Shown here: positions 39,018 to 46,947 of the stretch, one piece after another
How positions within the stretch are numbered: position 1 is the stretch's first letter
Layout: every line of letters begins with the position of its first letter
Made by a program: the position numbers and the translations under genes
DNA from: Streptomyces antnestii
GTDB taxonomy: Bacteria > Actinomycetota > Actinomycetes > Streptomycetales > Streptomycetaceae
Direction: 5' to 3'
Length of the DNA: 64,000 nt
Assembly (NCBI RefSeq): GCF_004005495.1
Contig: NZ_RZYA01000003.1
Coordinates: 1 to 64,000 of the forward strand
Notes under the pieces: model-generated
Seen by the model: only the letters and a program-made list of their open reading frames with translations
The model's database searches: none
Told to the model about the DNA's origin: nothing

Positions 39018-39403
39018 CCAAAGCCGCCGGACGGCGCCCTCAACTGATGGCAGCCTGGGGGAAGTACGCGTGAAGCTCCCCGCGCGAATCCCCTCTAACC
39101 CAGGGGCCGCACCGGCAACAAGCGTTCGATCGTGTGACGGGTGTCACCACATCAGTTTTGGAAACAGCGTTTCTTACCCCCTCCCTACAACGCCTCAATT
39201 TAATATGTGCAATTGCACCACCCCGGGAGGTCTACGCGTGCCACTCGCGCGACCACTCCGGAGGTCGCGACACGGACCCCCCGAGACGTCCTCCCAGCGG
39301 ACACCGGACCGCCGCACGGGAACCGATCAGAGAGCCACAAGCCCGCCCACAGACCCACCCGGCCGGCCCGCCGGAGCCCCCGCACCCGCACGGATCCGCG
39401 CAT
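39018..39403 (+). other. Intergenic region with an AT-rich island and a 12-bp palindrome
   Basis: Gene-poor stretch before the bldC terminator. TAATAT (39201-39206) adjoins the perfect palindrome GTGCAATTGCAC (39207-39218). These are followed by GGGAGG and GTG 39238, which opens a 55-codon frame to 39405. That frame has many A-ending codons, unlike neighbouring genes, so I do not call it a gene with confidence. Confidence 0.35.
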
Positions 39404-39440
39404 AAAAAAATCGCGCTGGACCCGGCGGAGTCCAGCGCGA
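39404..39440 (-). terminator. Rho-independent terminator of bldC
   Basis: On the minus strand TCGCGCTGGAC/GTCCAGCGCGA form an 11-bp stem (39411-39440) followed by seven Ts. This is one of the few classical terminators in the window. Confidence 0.9.
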
Positions 39441-39566
39441 TCGACGACGCACCCTTGAAGCAGGAGCAGGCGTGGGCCTGTTGGGGCAGGACCCGCGTCG
39501 TATGGAGCTGCAGATCAGGCGCTACAAAGGGCTGGGGGGCCCAGAACGCCCGGTTTATTCAGTTGT

Positions 39567-39773
39567 TCAGGCCTCGCTGCGCTGCTGCGGAATACCCGCG
39601 AGCAGTGCGCGGACCTCAGCCTCGCGGTAGCGGCGGTGCCCGCCGAGCGTGCGAATCGACGTGAGCTTGCCAGCCTTGGCCCAGCGCGTCACCGTCTTCG
39701 GGTCGACGCGGAACATCGTGGCGACCTCAGCCGGGGTCAGCAGCGGCTCGGCATCAGGGGTGCGAGCGGTCAT
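39567..39773 (-). CDS. bldC: Developmental regulator BldC
   Basis: 68 residues, the exact size of BldC, a small MerR-like winged-helix protein that binds direct repeats cooperatively. It controls the timing of Streptomyces differentiation. 'PLLTPAEVATMFRVDPKTVTRWAKAGKLTSIRTLGGHRRYREAEVRALL' shows the HTH and the wing (GGHRRY). ATG 39773 is preceded by GAGGAGG. The frame extends 13 codons upstream but the start with the ribosome-binding site gives the known protein. Downstream is a strong terminator; the upstream 490 bp holds two inverted repeats. Confidence 0.97.
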   Translation of the reverse strand: MTARTPDAEPLLTPAEVATMFRVDPKTVTRWAKAGKLTSIRTLGGHRRYREAEVRALLAGIPQQRSEA

Positions 39774-39790
39774 GAGCGGCCTCCTCGGGA

Positions 39791-39810
39791 GAACCGAACC
39801 TTCTCGGTTC
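39791..39810 (-). promoter_or_regulatory. Inverted repeat in the bldC 5' region
   Basis: GAACCGA-N6-TCGGTTC, seven perfect pairs, immediately upstream of the bldC ribosome-binding site. A possible promoter (TTCGGG, 17 bp, CAGAAT on the minus strand) lies just beyond. It could be an operator or a small 5' hairpin. Confidence 0.4.
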
Positions 39811-40008
39811 ATTCCTCTAAATTCTGCACCTTGACCCGCGTTGCCCGAAATGGCGGACGCGAGTCGAGTCGGTTATAGGACGAACGGCTTGTCCTCGGCA
39901 CTACAACTACACCATCCGTCCAGCCGCGTCGGCCAAACCGATGGAATTGCCCCCCCAGGCGTTCATCACCGACGGAAGCCGATGGACCATGCCATAGCGG
40001 ACAGTCAC

Positions 40009-40035
40009 GCCACTGTGACGATCAGTCACAGTGGC
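40009..40035. promoter_or_regulatory. 27-bp perfect inverted repeat upstream of bldC
   Basis: Arms GCCACTGTGAC (40009-40019) and GTCACAGTGGC (40025-40035) around GATCA, 236-262 bases before the bldC start. Further GTCAC half-sites flank it (40003-40007 and 40042-40046). It looks like a site for a dimeric or multimeric regulator. Apart from this and the other inverted repeat, the 39774-40262 interval shows no gene. Confidence 0.5.
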
Positions 40036-40262
40036 GCCAGGAGTCACGAGACCCCCCATAGCGTGCAATGCTGAGATTTCTGGCTGCACGCGGACGAAAG
40101 CAGCCAGACGGAGCCCTCCCCGGACTCCTTGTCCTATTTTGGCACGAGGGGGGGTGATGGGCGCAAGGGCGCAGTTAGTGCGGTCCGTCACGCTTGAGAC
40201 ATACGCCCGGATCGGGACCTACGTCCCCGTACCACCCCAAGAACTCCGTGGAGCCCCTGCGT

Positions 40263-41144
40263 TCAGTTCGCGAACTGACGGTCGCGCACCGCACGCCAGC
40301 GTTCCACGAGCCGCGCGTACGCCGCCTCGGCCCCGTCGCCGTCACCGCGGCGCAACGCCTCGATCCCCTCGGCCACGTCCGCGGCGGAGTGATCACCGTC
40401 CAGATCCTCGGACGGCAGGGCGTGCACCAGACCGCCGTAGTCGAGTTCGACGAATGAACGCGGATGGAACTCTTCGAGCCAGCGCCCCACGTCGACCAGG
40501 CCGTCGATGAGCGGCCCCTCGTCCATCGCGTCCCGCAGCGTCCGCAGCCCCCGCGCGACCCGGCGGCGCGCCTGCACCATCGGCGTCCGGTAGCGCAGCA
40601 CCGGCGCCGCCCCGTCCGCACAGCCGCCGGTGGCCTCGCCCCCCGCGTCCCCGTCGCCGCCCCCGCCGTACTCGCGCTCCTCGTCCGAGACCAGGACGAA
40701 CCAGTTCAGCGGGATCTGCCAGGTGGACGTGCGGATCCAGGGGCGGGCGTCGGGGTTGCGTTCCAGCCAGCGTTCGTAGTCCGCGGCGGACTGCCGGCGC
40801 ACCACCGGCGGGAGCACCGCGTCGAGCACCGGCGTCGGCAGCCGCCCGGGCAGCTCGTCGAGCGCCTGCCAGCCGCGCAGCCGGGTGCGCCACGGGCAGA
40901 CGCACACCACCCCGTCCACCTCGATGACGAACGCGTCGTCGCTCTCGTGCACCGGCACGGGCACCGGCGGCGTCGGCAGCAGGTCGGCCAGCGACCGGCG
41001 TAGTTCATCCTGGTAGGAGGGGCGCTCGCGACGCTCCGCGTAGCGCTCCCAATGGCTCCGCTCGGGCTCGGGGAACGCCGCGAGGGGCTCGTACACACGG
41101 AGGTACGACGCGTAGGGCACGGTCACCGAAGACACCTTGGGCAC
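40263..41144 (-). CDS. Conserved actinobacterial hypothetical protein
   Basis: 293 residues from GTG 41144, which follows GGAGGGAG. Soluble, acidic C-terminal half. 'VPYASYLRVYEPLAAFPEPERSHW' at the N-terminus, a conserved-looking 'CVCPWRTRLRGWQALDELP' and 'WIRTSTWQIPLNWFVLVSDEERE' recur in Streptomyces orthologues as I remember them. A Gly/Asp/Ala linker (about 190-210) divides two halves. I do not recognise the fold or function. It is divergent from vdh. Confidence 0.8.
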   Translation of the reverse strand: MPKVSSVTVPYASYLRVYEPLAAFPEPERSHWERYAERRERPSYQDELRRSLADLLPTPPVPVPVHESDDAFVIEVDGVVCVCPWRTRLRGWQALDELPGRLPTPVLDAVLPPVVRRQSAADYERWLERNPDARPWIRTSTWQIPLNWFVLVSDEEREYGGGGDGDAGGEATGGCADGAAPVLRYRTPMVQARRRVARGLRTLRDAMDEGPLIDGLVDVGRWLEEFHPRSFVELDYGGLVHALPSEDLDGDHSAADVAEGIEALRRGDGDGAEAAYARLVERWRAVRDRQFAN

Positions 41145-41364
41145 GGCTGCTCCCTCCCCCGGCCTGCGCCTGGAAAACACTCCAAATCGTCCCATGGCCG
41201 AACGTGATCGCACCTGGCCGGACACGCGCATACTCCGGGAGAGGGTGATCCTCGGCACTGCGCCTCGGGCGGGTCGGCGCAGGCTCTAGTCTCTTGCCCA
41301 TCGGGGCCCGCCACCCGCACGGGCACCGTCTCCAACCGCCGCTCCTTACCTGGGAGTCACCACA

Positions 41365-42459
41365 GTGACCGATGTAACCGGCGCCCCTGCCGATGTTCTG
41401 CACACCCTGTTCCGGTCGGATCAGGGGGGCCACGAGCAAGTCGTCCTCTGCCAGGACCGCGCCAGTGGCCTCAAGGCCGTGATCGCCATCCACAGCACCG
41501 CCCTGGGCCCCGCCCTCGGCGGCACCCGCTTCTACCCGTACGCGAGCGAGGCGGAGGCCGTCGCGGACGCCCTCAACCTCTCGCGCGGGATGTCCTACAA
41601 GAACGCCATGGCCGGGCTCGACCACGGCGGCGGCAAGGCCGTCATCATCGGCGACCCCGACACCATCAAGACCGAGGAGCTGCTGCTCGCCTACGGCCGC
41701 TTCGTCGCCTCGCTCGGCGGGCGCTACGTGACGGCGTGCGACGTCGGCACGTACGTCGCCGACATGGACGTCGTCGCCCGCGAGTGCCAGTGGACGACCG
41801 GCCGCTCGCCCGAGAACGGCGGCGCGGGCGACTCGTCCGTCCTCACCGCCTTCGGCGTCTTCCAGGGCATGCGGGCCTCCGCCCAGCACCTGTGGGGCGA
41901 CCCGACACTGCGCGGCCGCAAGGTCGGCGTCGCGGGCGTCGGCAAGGTCGGCCACCACCTCGTGGAGCACCTCCTCGCGGACGGCGCGGAGGTCGTGATC
42001 ACGGACGTGCGCCAGGAGTCCGTACAGCGGATTCTGGACAAGCACGCGCCGCGCGTCACCGCCGTCGCCGACACCGAGGCCCTCATCCGCACCGAAGGCC
42101 TCGACATCTACGCCCCCTGCGCCCTGGGCGGCGCGCTCAACGACGACTCGGTGCCGGTCCTCACGGCGAAGATCGTCTGCGGCGCGGCCAACAACCAGCT
42201 CGCCCACCCGGGCGTCGAGAAGGACCTCGCCGACCGCGGGATCCTCTACGCGCCCGACTACGTGGTGAACGCCGGCGGAGTGATCCAGGTCGCCGACGAG
42301 CTGCACGGCTTCGACTTCGAGCGGTGCAAGGCCAAGGCCGCGAAGATCTTCGACACCACGCTGGCCATATTCGCTCGTGCGAAGGCGGACGGGATCCCGC
42401 CGGCCGCCGCGGCCGACCGGATCGCCGAGCAGCGCATGGCGGAGGCCCGCCGGGCCTGA
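41365..42459 (+). CDS. vdh: Valine (branched-chain amino acid) dehydrogenase
   Basis: 364 residues of the Glu/Leu/Phe/Val dehydrogenase family. The catalytic region is '[22 protein letters not shown]' (Lys near 80 and 92). '[28 protein letters not shown]' is the NAD-binding Rossmann motif (about 190-217). '[36 protein letters not shown]' closes the cofactor site. It deaminates valine, leucine and isoleucine to 2-oxo acids that feed acyl-CoA precursors for fatty acids and polyketides. GTG 41365 has CTGGGAG upstream; a TAGTCT lies near 41287-41292. Confidence 0.95.
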   Translation: MTDVTGAPADVLHTLFRSDQGGHEQVVLCQDRASGLKAVIAIHSTALGPALGGTRFYPYASEAEAVADALNLSRGMSYKNAMAGLDHGGGKAVIIGDPDTIKTEELLLAYGRFVASLGGRYVTACDVGTYVADMDVVARECQWTTGRSPENGGAGDSSVLTAFGVFQGMRASAQHLWGDPTLRGRKVGVAGVGKVGHHLVEHLLADGAEVVITDVRQESVQRILDKHAPRVTAVADTEALIRTEGLDIYAPCALGGALNDDSVPVLTAKIVCGAANNQLAHPGVEKDLADRGILYAPDYVVNAGGVIQVADELHGFDFERCKAKAAKIFDTTLAIFARAKADGIPPAAAADRIAEQRMAEARRA

Positions 42460-42545
42460 CGTTCACCGGCATCACGGGGCGGCCCGTCGGCGTACGCGGG
42501 AGAGAAGACTCACGCCCGTCGGCGGGTCGCCCGCCCAGAAGAGGT

Positions 42546-42588
42546 TAAAATCGCAGCTGACCAGCGAGGACAGGGCTCCTTGCTGGTC
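42546..42588 (+). promoter_or_regulatory. Promoter and 5' hairpin of the DUF3073 gene
   Basis: TAAAAT (42546-42551) would start transcription near 42558, exactly where GACCAGC (42559-42565) pairs with GCTGGTC (42582-42588). A GC-rich second hairpin (GCGCCCAGGCGC) follows. The implied leader is about 190 nt; no other gene lies between 42460 and 42749. Confidence 0.45.
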
Positions 42589-42749
42589 CTGCGCCCAGGC
42601 GCGTCCTGCGGGCGACGTACCGTATGGCCGCAGGAGCAGGTACCGTGGAAGCCCTAAGGACGGGTCTCTCTGCGGAGAGCCCGTTCGAGATCATGAACGC
42701 GTGTCAAGACTCTGGGGCCGTCGAGCCCCGTCACCGAGGGGGTCGAGCC

Positions 42750-43007
42750 ATGGGGCGCGGCCGGGCAAAGGCCAAGCAGACGAAGGTCGCCCGCCAGCTG
42801 AAGTACAGCAGCGGCGGGACTGACCTGTCGCGTCTGGCCAATGAGCTGGGCGCTTCGACCTCGAATCAGCCGCCGAACGGCGAGCCTTTCGAGGACGACG
42901 ACGAGGAAGACGACCCGTACGCCCAGTACGCGGATCTGTATAACGACGACGAGGATGACGAGGACTCCGACGAGTCCGGTCCCTCGTCGCAGCGCCGCGG
43001 CGCTTGA
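42750..43007 (+). CDS. DUF3073 family protein
   Basis: 85 residues. The basic N-terminus 'MGRGRAKAKQTKVARQLKY' is conserved in this actinobacterial family. It is followed by 'DLSRLANELG' and a strongly acidic C-terminus (EDDDEEDDPYAQYADLYNDDEDDEDSD in part). Charge segregation suggests a nucleic-acid or ribosome-associated protein; function is unknown. ATG 42750 follows GAGGGGG. It is convergent with purM, separated by a terminator. Confidence 0.9.
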   Translation: MGRGRAKAKQTKVARQLKYSSGGTDLSRLANELGASTSNQPPNGEPFEDDDEEDDPYAQYADLYNDDEDDEDSDESGPSSQRRGA

Positions 43008-43021
43008 CCTCGCAGTCAGTC

Positions 43022-43061
43022 TGCAGTTCCAGCAGTTTCAGCGGCAGTTCTTCGCAGTTCT
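43022..43061. repeat. Four GCAGTT repeats
   Basis: GCAGTT occurs at 43023, 43032, 43044 and 43054, with spacings of 9, 12 and 10 bp. It lies between the DUF3073 stop codon and the terminator. Meaning unknown. Confidence 0.45.
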
Positions 43062-43098
43062 CTTTTGCGTAGCGACTGCCTTATAGCAACTGCACTTC

Positions 43099-43136
43099 AC
43101 CCGGTCCGGGGTGGTCACCACGCCGGACCGGGTTTT
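43099..43136. terminator. Terminator between DUF3073 gene and purM
   Basis: ACCCGGTCCGG (43099-43109) pairs with CCGGACCGGGT (43123-43133), then TTT. It is oriented for the DUF3073 gene and usable by purM. Confidence 0.85.
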
Positions 43137-43161
43137 GTGCTGCCCTGCTGCCTCGCGGGCC

Positions 43162-44235
43162 TTACTTGCTGTAGTCACCCGTGAGGGTCGCGCCCGTGGT
43201 GTGCTCGCCGCGCTCGCCGATCTCACCGGCGACCCACGAGTCCACGCCGCGGTCGGCCAGCGTCGCGAGCGCGGAGTCCACCGAGTCCTCGGGGACGATC
43301 GCGATCATGCCCACGCCCATGTTCAGGGTCTTCTCGAGCTCCAGGCGCTCCACCGAGCCCAAGTTGCCCACGAGGTCGAAGACCGCGCCGGGCGCCCACG
43401 TGGAGCGGTCCACGGTGGCGTGCAGGCCGTCGGGGATGACGCGGGCCAGGTTGGCCGCGAGACCGCCGCCCGTGACGTGGCTGAAGGCGTGGACGTCCGT
43501 GGTGCGGGTCAGCGCCAGGCAGTCCAGGGAGTAGATCTTGGTGGGCTCCAGGAGCTCCTCGCCGAGCGTCCGGCCGAGGTCCTCGATGTGCTGGTCGAGC
43601 TTCAGGCCCGCCCGGTCGAAGAGGACGTGGCGCACCAGCGAGTACCCGTTGGAGTGAAGACCCGAGGACGCCATGGCGATCACCGCGTCACCCGTACGGA
43701 TACGATCCGCGCCGAGCAGCCGGTCCGCCTCCACGGCGCCCGTACCGGCGCCCGCGACGTCGAAGTCGTCCGGGCCGAGCAGGCCCGGGTGCTCCGCGGT
43801 CTCGCCGCCGACGAGGGAGCAGCCGGCGAGGACACAGCCCTCGGCGATGCCCTTCACGATCGACGCGACCCGCTCGGGGTGGACCTTGCCGACGCAGATG
43901 TAGTCGGTCATGAACAGCGGCTCGGCGCCGCACACCACGATGTCGTCCATGACCATCGCGACGAGGTCGTGCCCGATGGTGTCGTAGACGCCCATCTGGC
44001 GGGCGATGTCGACCTTCGTGCCGACGCCGTCCGTGGCGGTGGCGAGCAGCGGACGCTCGAAGCGCTTGAGGGCAGAGGCGTCGAAGAGGCCGGCGAATCC
44101 GCCGAGACCGCCGAGGCCGGCGACCTCGGGGCGCTGCGTCTTCTTCACCCACTCCTTCATCAGCTCGACGGCGCGGTCGCCCGCTTCGATGTCGACGCCC
44201 GCGGACGCATAGCTGGCACCAGGTGTCTCAGACAT
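43162..44235 (-). CDS. purM: Phosphoribosylformylglycinamidine cyclo-ligase (AIR synthetase)
   Basis: 357 residues. It closes FGAM to AIR with ATP, purine step 5. 'SYASAGVDIEAGDRAVELMK' at the N-terminus, 'LLATATDGVGTKVDIARQMG', 'GHDLVAMVMDDIVVCGAEPLFMTDY' and 'LVGGETAEHPGLL' are the standard PurM motifs; 'HVTGGGLAANLARVIP' binds nucleotide. It follows purF by 34 bp on the same strand, forming a purF-purM operon. Confidence 0.97.
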   Translation of the reverse strand: MSETPGASYASAGVDIEAGDRAVELMKEWVKKTQRPEVAGLGGLGGFAGLFDASALKRFERPLLATATDGVGTKVDIARQMGVYDTIGHDLVAMVMDDIVVCGAEPLFMTDYICVGKVHPERVASIVKGIAEGCVLAGCSLVGGETAEHPGLLGPDDFDVAGAGTGAVEADRLLGADRIRTGDAVIAMASSGLHSNGYSLVRHVLFDRAGLKLDQHIEDLGRTLGEELLEPTKIYSLDCLALTRTTDVHAFSHVTGGGLAANLARVIPDGLHATVDRSTWAPGAVFDLVGNLGSVERLELEKTLNMGVGMIAIVPEDSVDSALATLADRGVDSWVAGEIGERGEHTTGATLTGDYSK

Positions 44236-44269
44236 GGCTTGAGAACTTTCGTGTCGTACGACGGGGGTC

Positions 44270-45796
44270 TTACGGACGACGGAGGGCGTCGGCGGCGGCG
44301 GTGTTCGCCGGTCCTGCCGCGAGCTCGGTCTCCAGGAGCTGCTTGCCGAGCAGCTCGGGGTCGGGAAGCTCCATCGGGTACTCGCCGTCGAAGCAGGCGC
44401 GGCAGAGGTTCGGCTTGTCGATGGTCGTGGCCTCGATCATGCCGTCGATGGAGATGTAGGAGAGGGAGTCGGCGCCCAGGGACTTGCCGATCTCGTCGAT
44501 CGACATGCCGTTGGCGATCAGCTCGGCGCGCGTCGCGAAGTCGATGCCGAAGAAGCACGGCCACTTCACGGGGGGAGAGGAGATCCGGATGTGGATCTCG
44601 GCCGCGCCCGCTTCGCGGAGCATGCGGACCAGGGCGCGCTGGGTGTTGCCGCGCACGATCGAGTCGTCGACGACGACCAGCCGCTTGCCCTTGATGACTT
44701 CCTTGAGCGGGTTCAGCTTGAGCCGGATACCGAGCTGGCGGATCGTCTGCGAGGGCTGGATGAAGGTCCGGCCGACGTACGCGTTCTTGACCAGTCCCGC
44801 GCCGAACGGGATGCCGGAGGCCTCCGCGTAACCGATCGCGGCGGGGGTGCCCGATTCCGGCGTCGCTATGACCAGGTCGGCCTCGACCGGGGCTTCCTTG
44901 GCGAGTTTGCGGCCCATCTCCACGCGGGAGAGGTACACGTTCCGCCCGGCGATGTCGGTGTCGGGGCGGGCCAGGTAGACGTACTCGAAGACGCAGCCCT
45001 TCGGCTTCGCTTCCGCGAATCGGGAGGTGCGCAGGCCGTTCTCGTCGATGGCGACGAACTCGCCCGGCTCGATCTCGCGCACGTAGCTGGCGCCGCAGAT
45101 GTCGAGGGCGGCGGACTCGGAGGCGACGACCCAGCCACGCTCCAGGCGGCCGAGGACCAGCGGGCGGATGCCCTGCGGGTCGCGGGCCGCGTAGAGGGTG
45201 TGCTCGTCCATGAAGACGAGGGAGAAGGCGCCCTTGACGTCCGGGAGGACCTTGTGGGCGGCTTCCTCGATGGTCAGCGGCTTGCCGTCGTCGTCGACCT
45301 GACCCGCGAGGAGCGCGGTCACGAGGTCGGTGTCGTTGGTCGCCGCGAGCTGGGTGTTGCGGCCGTTCTCCTTGGGGAGGGCCGCGACCAGCTCGGCGAG
45401 CTGCGCCGTGTTGACCAGGTTTCCGTTGTGGCCGAGCGCGATCGAGCCGTGCGCGGTGGCACGGAACGTCGGCTGGGCGTTCTCCCAGACGGAGGCGCCG
45501 GTGGTCGAGTAGCGGGCGTGACCGACCGCGATATGACCCTGGAGCGAACCGAGAGAGGTCTCGTCGAAGACCTGGGACACGAGGCCCATGTCCTTGAAGA
45601 CGAGAATCTGGGAGCCGTTGCTCACCGCGATTCCCGCGGATTCCTGACCTCGATGCTGGAGGGCGTAGAGCCCGAAGTAAGTGAGCTTGGCGACCTCTTC
45701 ACCGGGAGCCCAGACACCGAAGACGCCGCAAGCGTCCTGGGGGCCTTTCTCGCCGGGGAGCAGATCATGATTGAGTCGACCGTCACCACGTGGCAC
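44270..45796 (-). CDS. purF: Amidophosphoribosyltransferase
   Basis: 508 residues. Commits PRPP to purine synthesis. A 22-residue propeptide precedes the nucleophile Cys23 ('DACGVFGVWAPGEE'), so maturation is by self-cleavage. The glutaminase half has 'GHARYSTTGASVWENAQP' and 'GHNGNLVN'. The transferase half has the PRPP loop 'RLVVVDDSIVRGNTQ'. Cysteines 'LCRACFDGEYP' near the C-terminus fit the iron-sulfur type. GTG 45796 lies seven bases after TACACT without a Shine-Dalgarno, so the mRNA is probably leaderless. The upstream in-frame extension is rejected. Confidence 0.97.
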   Translation of the reverse strand: MPRGDGRLNHDLLPGEKGPQDACGVFGVWAPGEEVAKLTYFGLYALQHRGQESAGIAVSNGSQILVFKDMGLVSQVFDETSLGSLQGHIAVGHARYSTTGASVWENAQPTFRATAHGSIALGHNGNLVNTAQLAELVAALPKENGRNTQLAATNDTDLVTALLAGQVDDDGKPLTIEEAAHKVLPDVKGAFSLVFMDEHTLYAARDPQGIRPLVLGRLERGWVVASESAALDICGASYVREIEPGEFVAIDENGLRTSRFAEAKPKGCVFEYVYLARPDTDIAGRNVYLSRVEMGRKLAKEAPVEADLVIATPESGTPAAIGYAEASGIPFGAGLVKNAYVGRTFIQPSQTIRQLGIRLKLNPLKEVIKGKRLVVVDDSIVRGNTQRALVRMLREAGAAEIHIRISSPPVKWPCFFGIDFATRAELIANGMSIDEIGKSLGADSLSYISIDGMIEATTIDKPNLCRACFDGEYPMELPDPELLGKQLLETELAAGPANTAAADALRRP

Positions 45797-45803
45797 GCCA
45801 CCG

Positions 45804-45833
45804 AGTGTAGGCGAGATCGACCACTGGTCCGAA
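45804..45833 (-). promoter_or_regulatory. purF promoter (leaderless)
   Basis: On the minus strand TTCGGA (45828-45833), an 18-bp spacer and TACACT (45804-45809). The predicted +1 coincides with the GTG start. The rest of 45834-46103 shows no gene or clear element. Confidence 0.55.
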
Positions 45834-46103
45834 TTGGGGAACGTCCGCCGGCGGCGGGCGGGGGTGGCGTGGCGAGCTCCGGGGGCCTCGTTTTCCGGGA
45901 TACGCGCGACTGCGGCGCCGCCCACACCACGGACCGCCAGGCCGCCGCGATCACGCCTCTGAACTGGTCTTTTGTTCGCGTCGCGCGATCTGGGCGGGCC
46001 CCCTCGAGAACATCGGTGGCCGGTCCGCGGTGGTCCTCCCCGAGGGGGGCGGCGCCCGGCGCGAGCGCGGGGGCGAGTGTGACGGAATTCGCTGCGGGCC
46101 GGC

Positions 46104-46895
46104 TCAGCCCCGGCCGGCCCCCGCCGCGAGTCCCGCGCCGTCCGGGGCCGTGAGCGTGAGGGTGCGGCCGCGGATTTCGTAGGACAGCTTCTGTCCGAAG
46201 AGCTTCAGCAGGGCGCGTTCGGTGTCCATGCGCGGGCCCTGGCAGAGCATGCGGGTGGTGGCGGGCCTGCCGAGCGTGAGGTGGCCGTCGCGGATCTCGG
46301 CCTTCGCGCGGAAACGGTTGCAGCCGAGGCTGCCGGTCGCCACGCCGTCCTTGCCGAACGTGAACCGGGCCCTGCCCGCCGCCTCCTCGGGCAGCGAGGC
46401 CGCCACGTCGCCGGAGAGCAGGCTCGTGACGGTCCACTCGGTGCCGGTCAGCGGGGCGGGGCGTTCCTTGACGAGGGCGATCGTGTCGCCGTCGTCGGTG
46501 GTCAGAGTGAGACGGTCACCGTCGGTCCTGGCCTTGCTGGTGCCACCGATCGCACGGGCGAACGTCTTCTCGAAGTCCCGCTGCTCCTTCTCCTCGCACC
46601 ACATCATCGTCACGTTGCTCTGGCCGACACGGATCGTGCCGCCTGCTATCTCCGCCTCGGCGTCGAAGTGGTTACAGCCGTTGTTGCCGCGCGCCCGGTC
46701 CGCGGAGGGGAACTCGACGTACGCGCTCTGCGGCGCCGGCGTCCTCGTGCCGTCGACGGTGACGCTCTCGACGTTCCAGCGGACACCGGTGACGGGGGTG
46801 CCCCCGACGGACACGGTCTGCGCCCCACAGGCGGCGACGGCGGCGAGGGGCAGGAGCGCGGCCAGGACGGTGACGTGCCGGAATCGCGTGTGCAT
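46104..46895 (-). CDS. Lipoprotein with two META domains
   Basis: 263 residues. A signal peptide with lipobox AVAAC (Cys near 23) precedes two repeats of the META (HslJ-like) fold. The first (about 35-140) has 'GNNGCNHFDAEAEIAGGTIRVG' and 'MMWCEEKEQRDFEKTFARAI'; the second (about 148-255) has 'GSLGCNRFRAKAEIRDGHLTLG' and 'MLCQGPRMDTERALLKLF'. Each carries the paired cysteines of the family. An envelope stress or heat-shock lipoprotein is the usual guess. No Shine-Dalgarno is visible; coupling to the MDMPI-type gene 52 bp upstream is likely. Confidence 0.9.
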   Translation of the reverse strand: MHTRFRHVTVLAALLPLAAVAACGAQTVSVGGTPVTGVRWNVESVTVDGTRTPAPQSAYVEFPSADRARGNNGCNHFDAEAEIAGGTIRVGQSNVTMMWCEEKEQRDFEKTFARAIGGTSKARTDGDRLTLTTDDGDTIALVKERPAPLTGTEWTVTSLLSGDVAASLPEEAAGRARFTFGKDGVATGSLGCNRFRAKAEIRDGHLTLGRPATTRMLCQGPRMDTERALLKLFGQKLSYEIRGRTLTLTAPDGAGLAAGAGRG

Positions 46896-46947
46896 GACGA
46901 TGGGACGGGCGGGGTGGGGTGATCGGTTCCACCCCGTCCGTGGGGCC

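Noticed and set aside
39238..39405. 55-codon small gene after GGGAGG
   Set aside because: Attractive ribosome-binding site, but about a third of codons end in A or T, unlike neighbouring genes, and the product is Pro/Arg low complexity. Kept only as part of an intergenic region.
39907..40191. 94-codon minus-strand frame upstream of bldC
   Set aside because: Covers the long inverted repeat, has no ribosome-binding site and no recognisable sequence; more likely the bldC upstream region.
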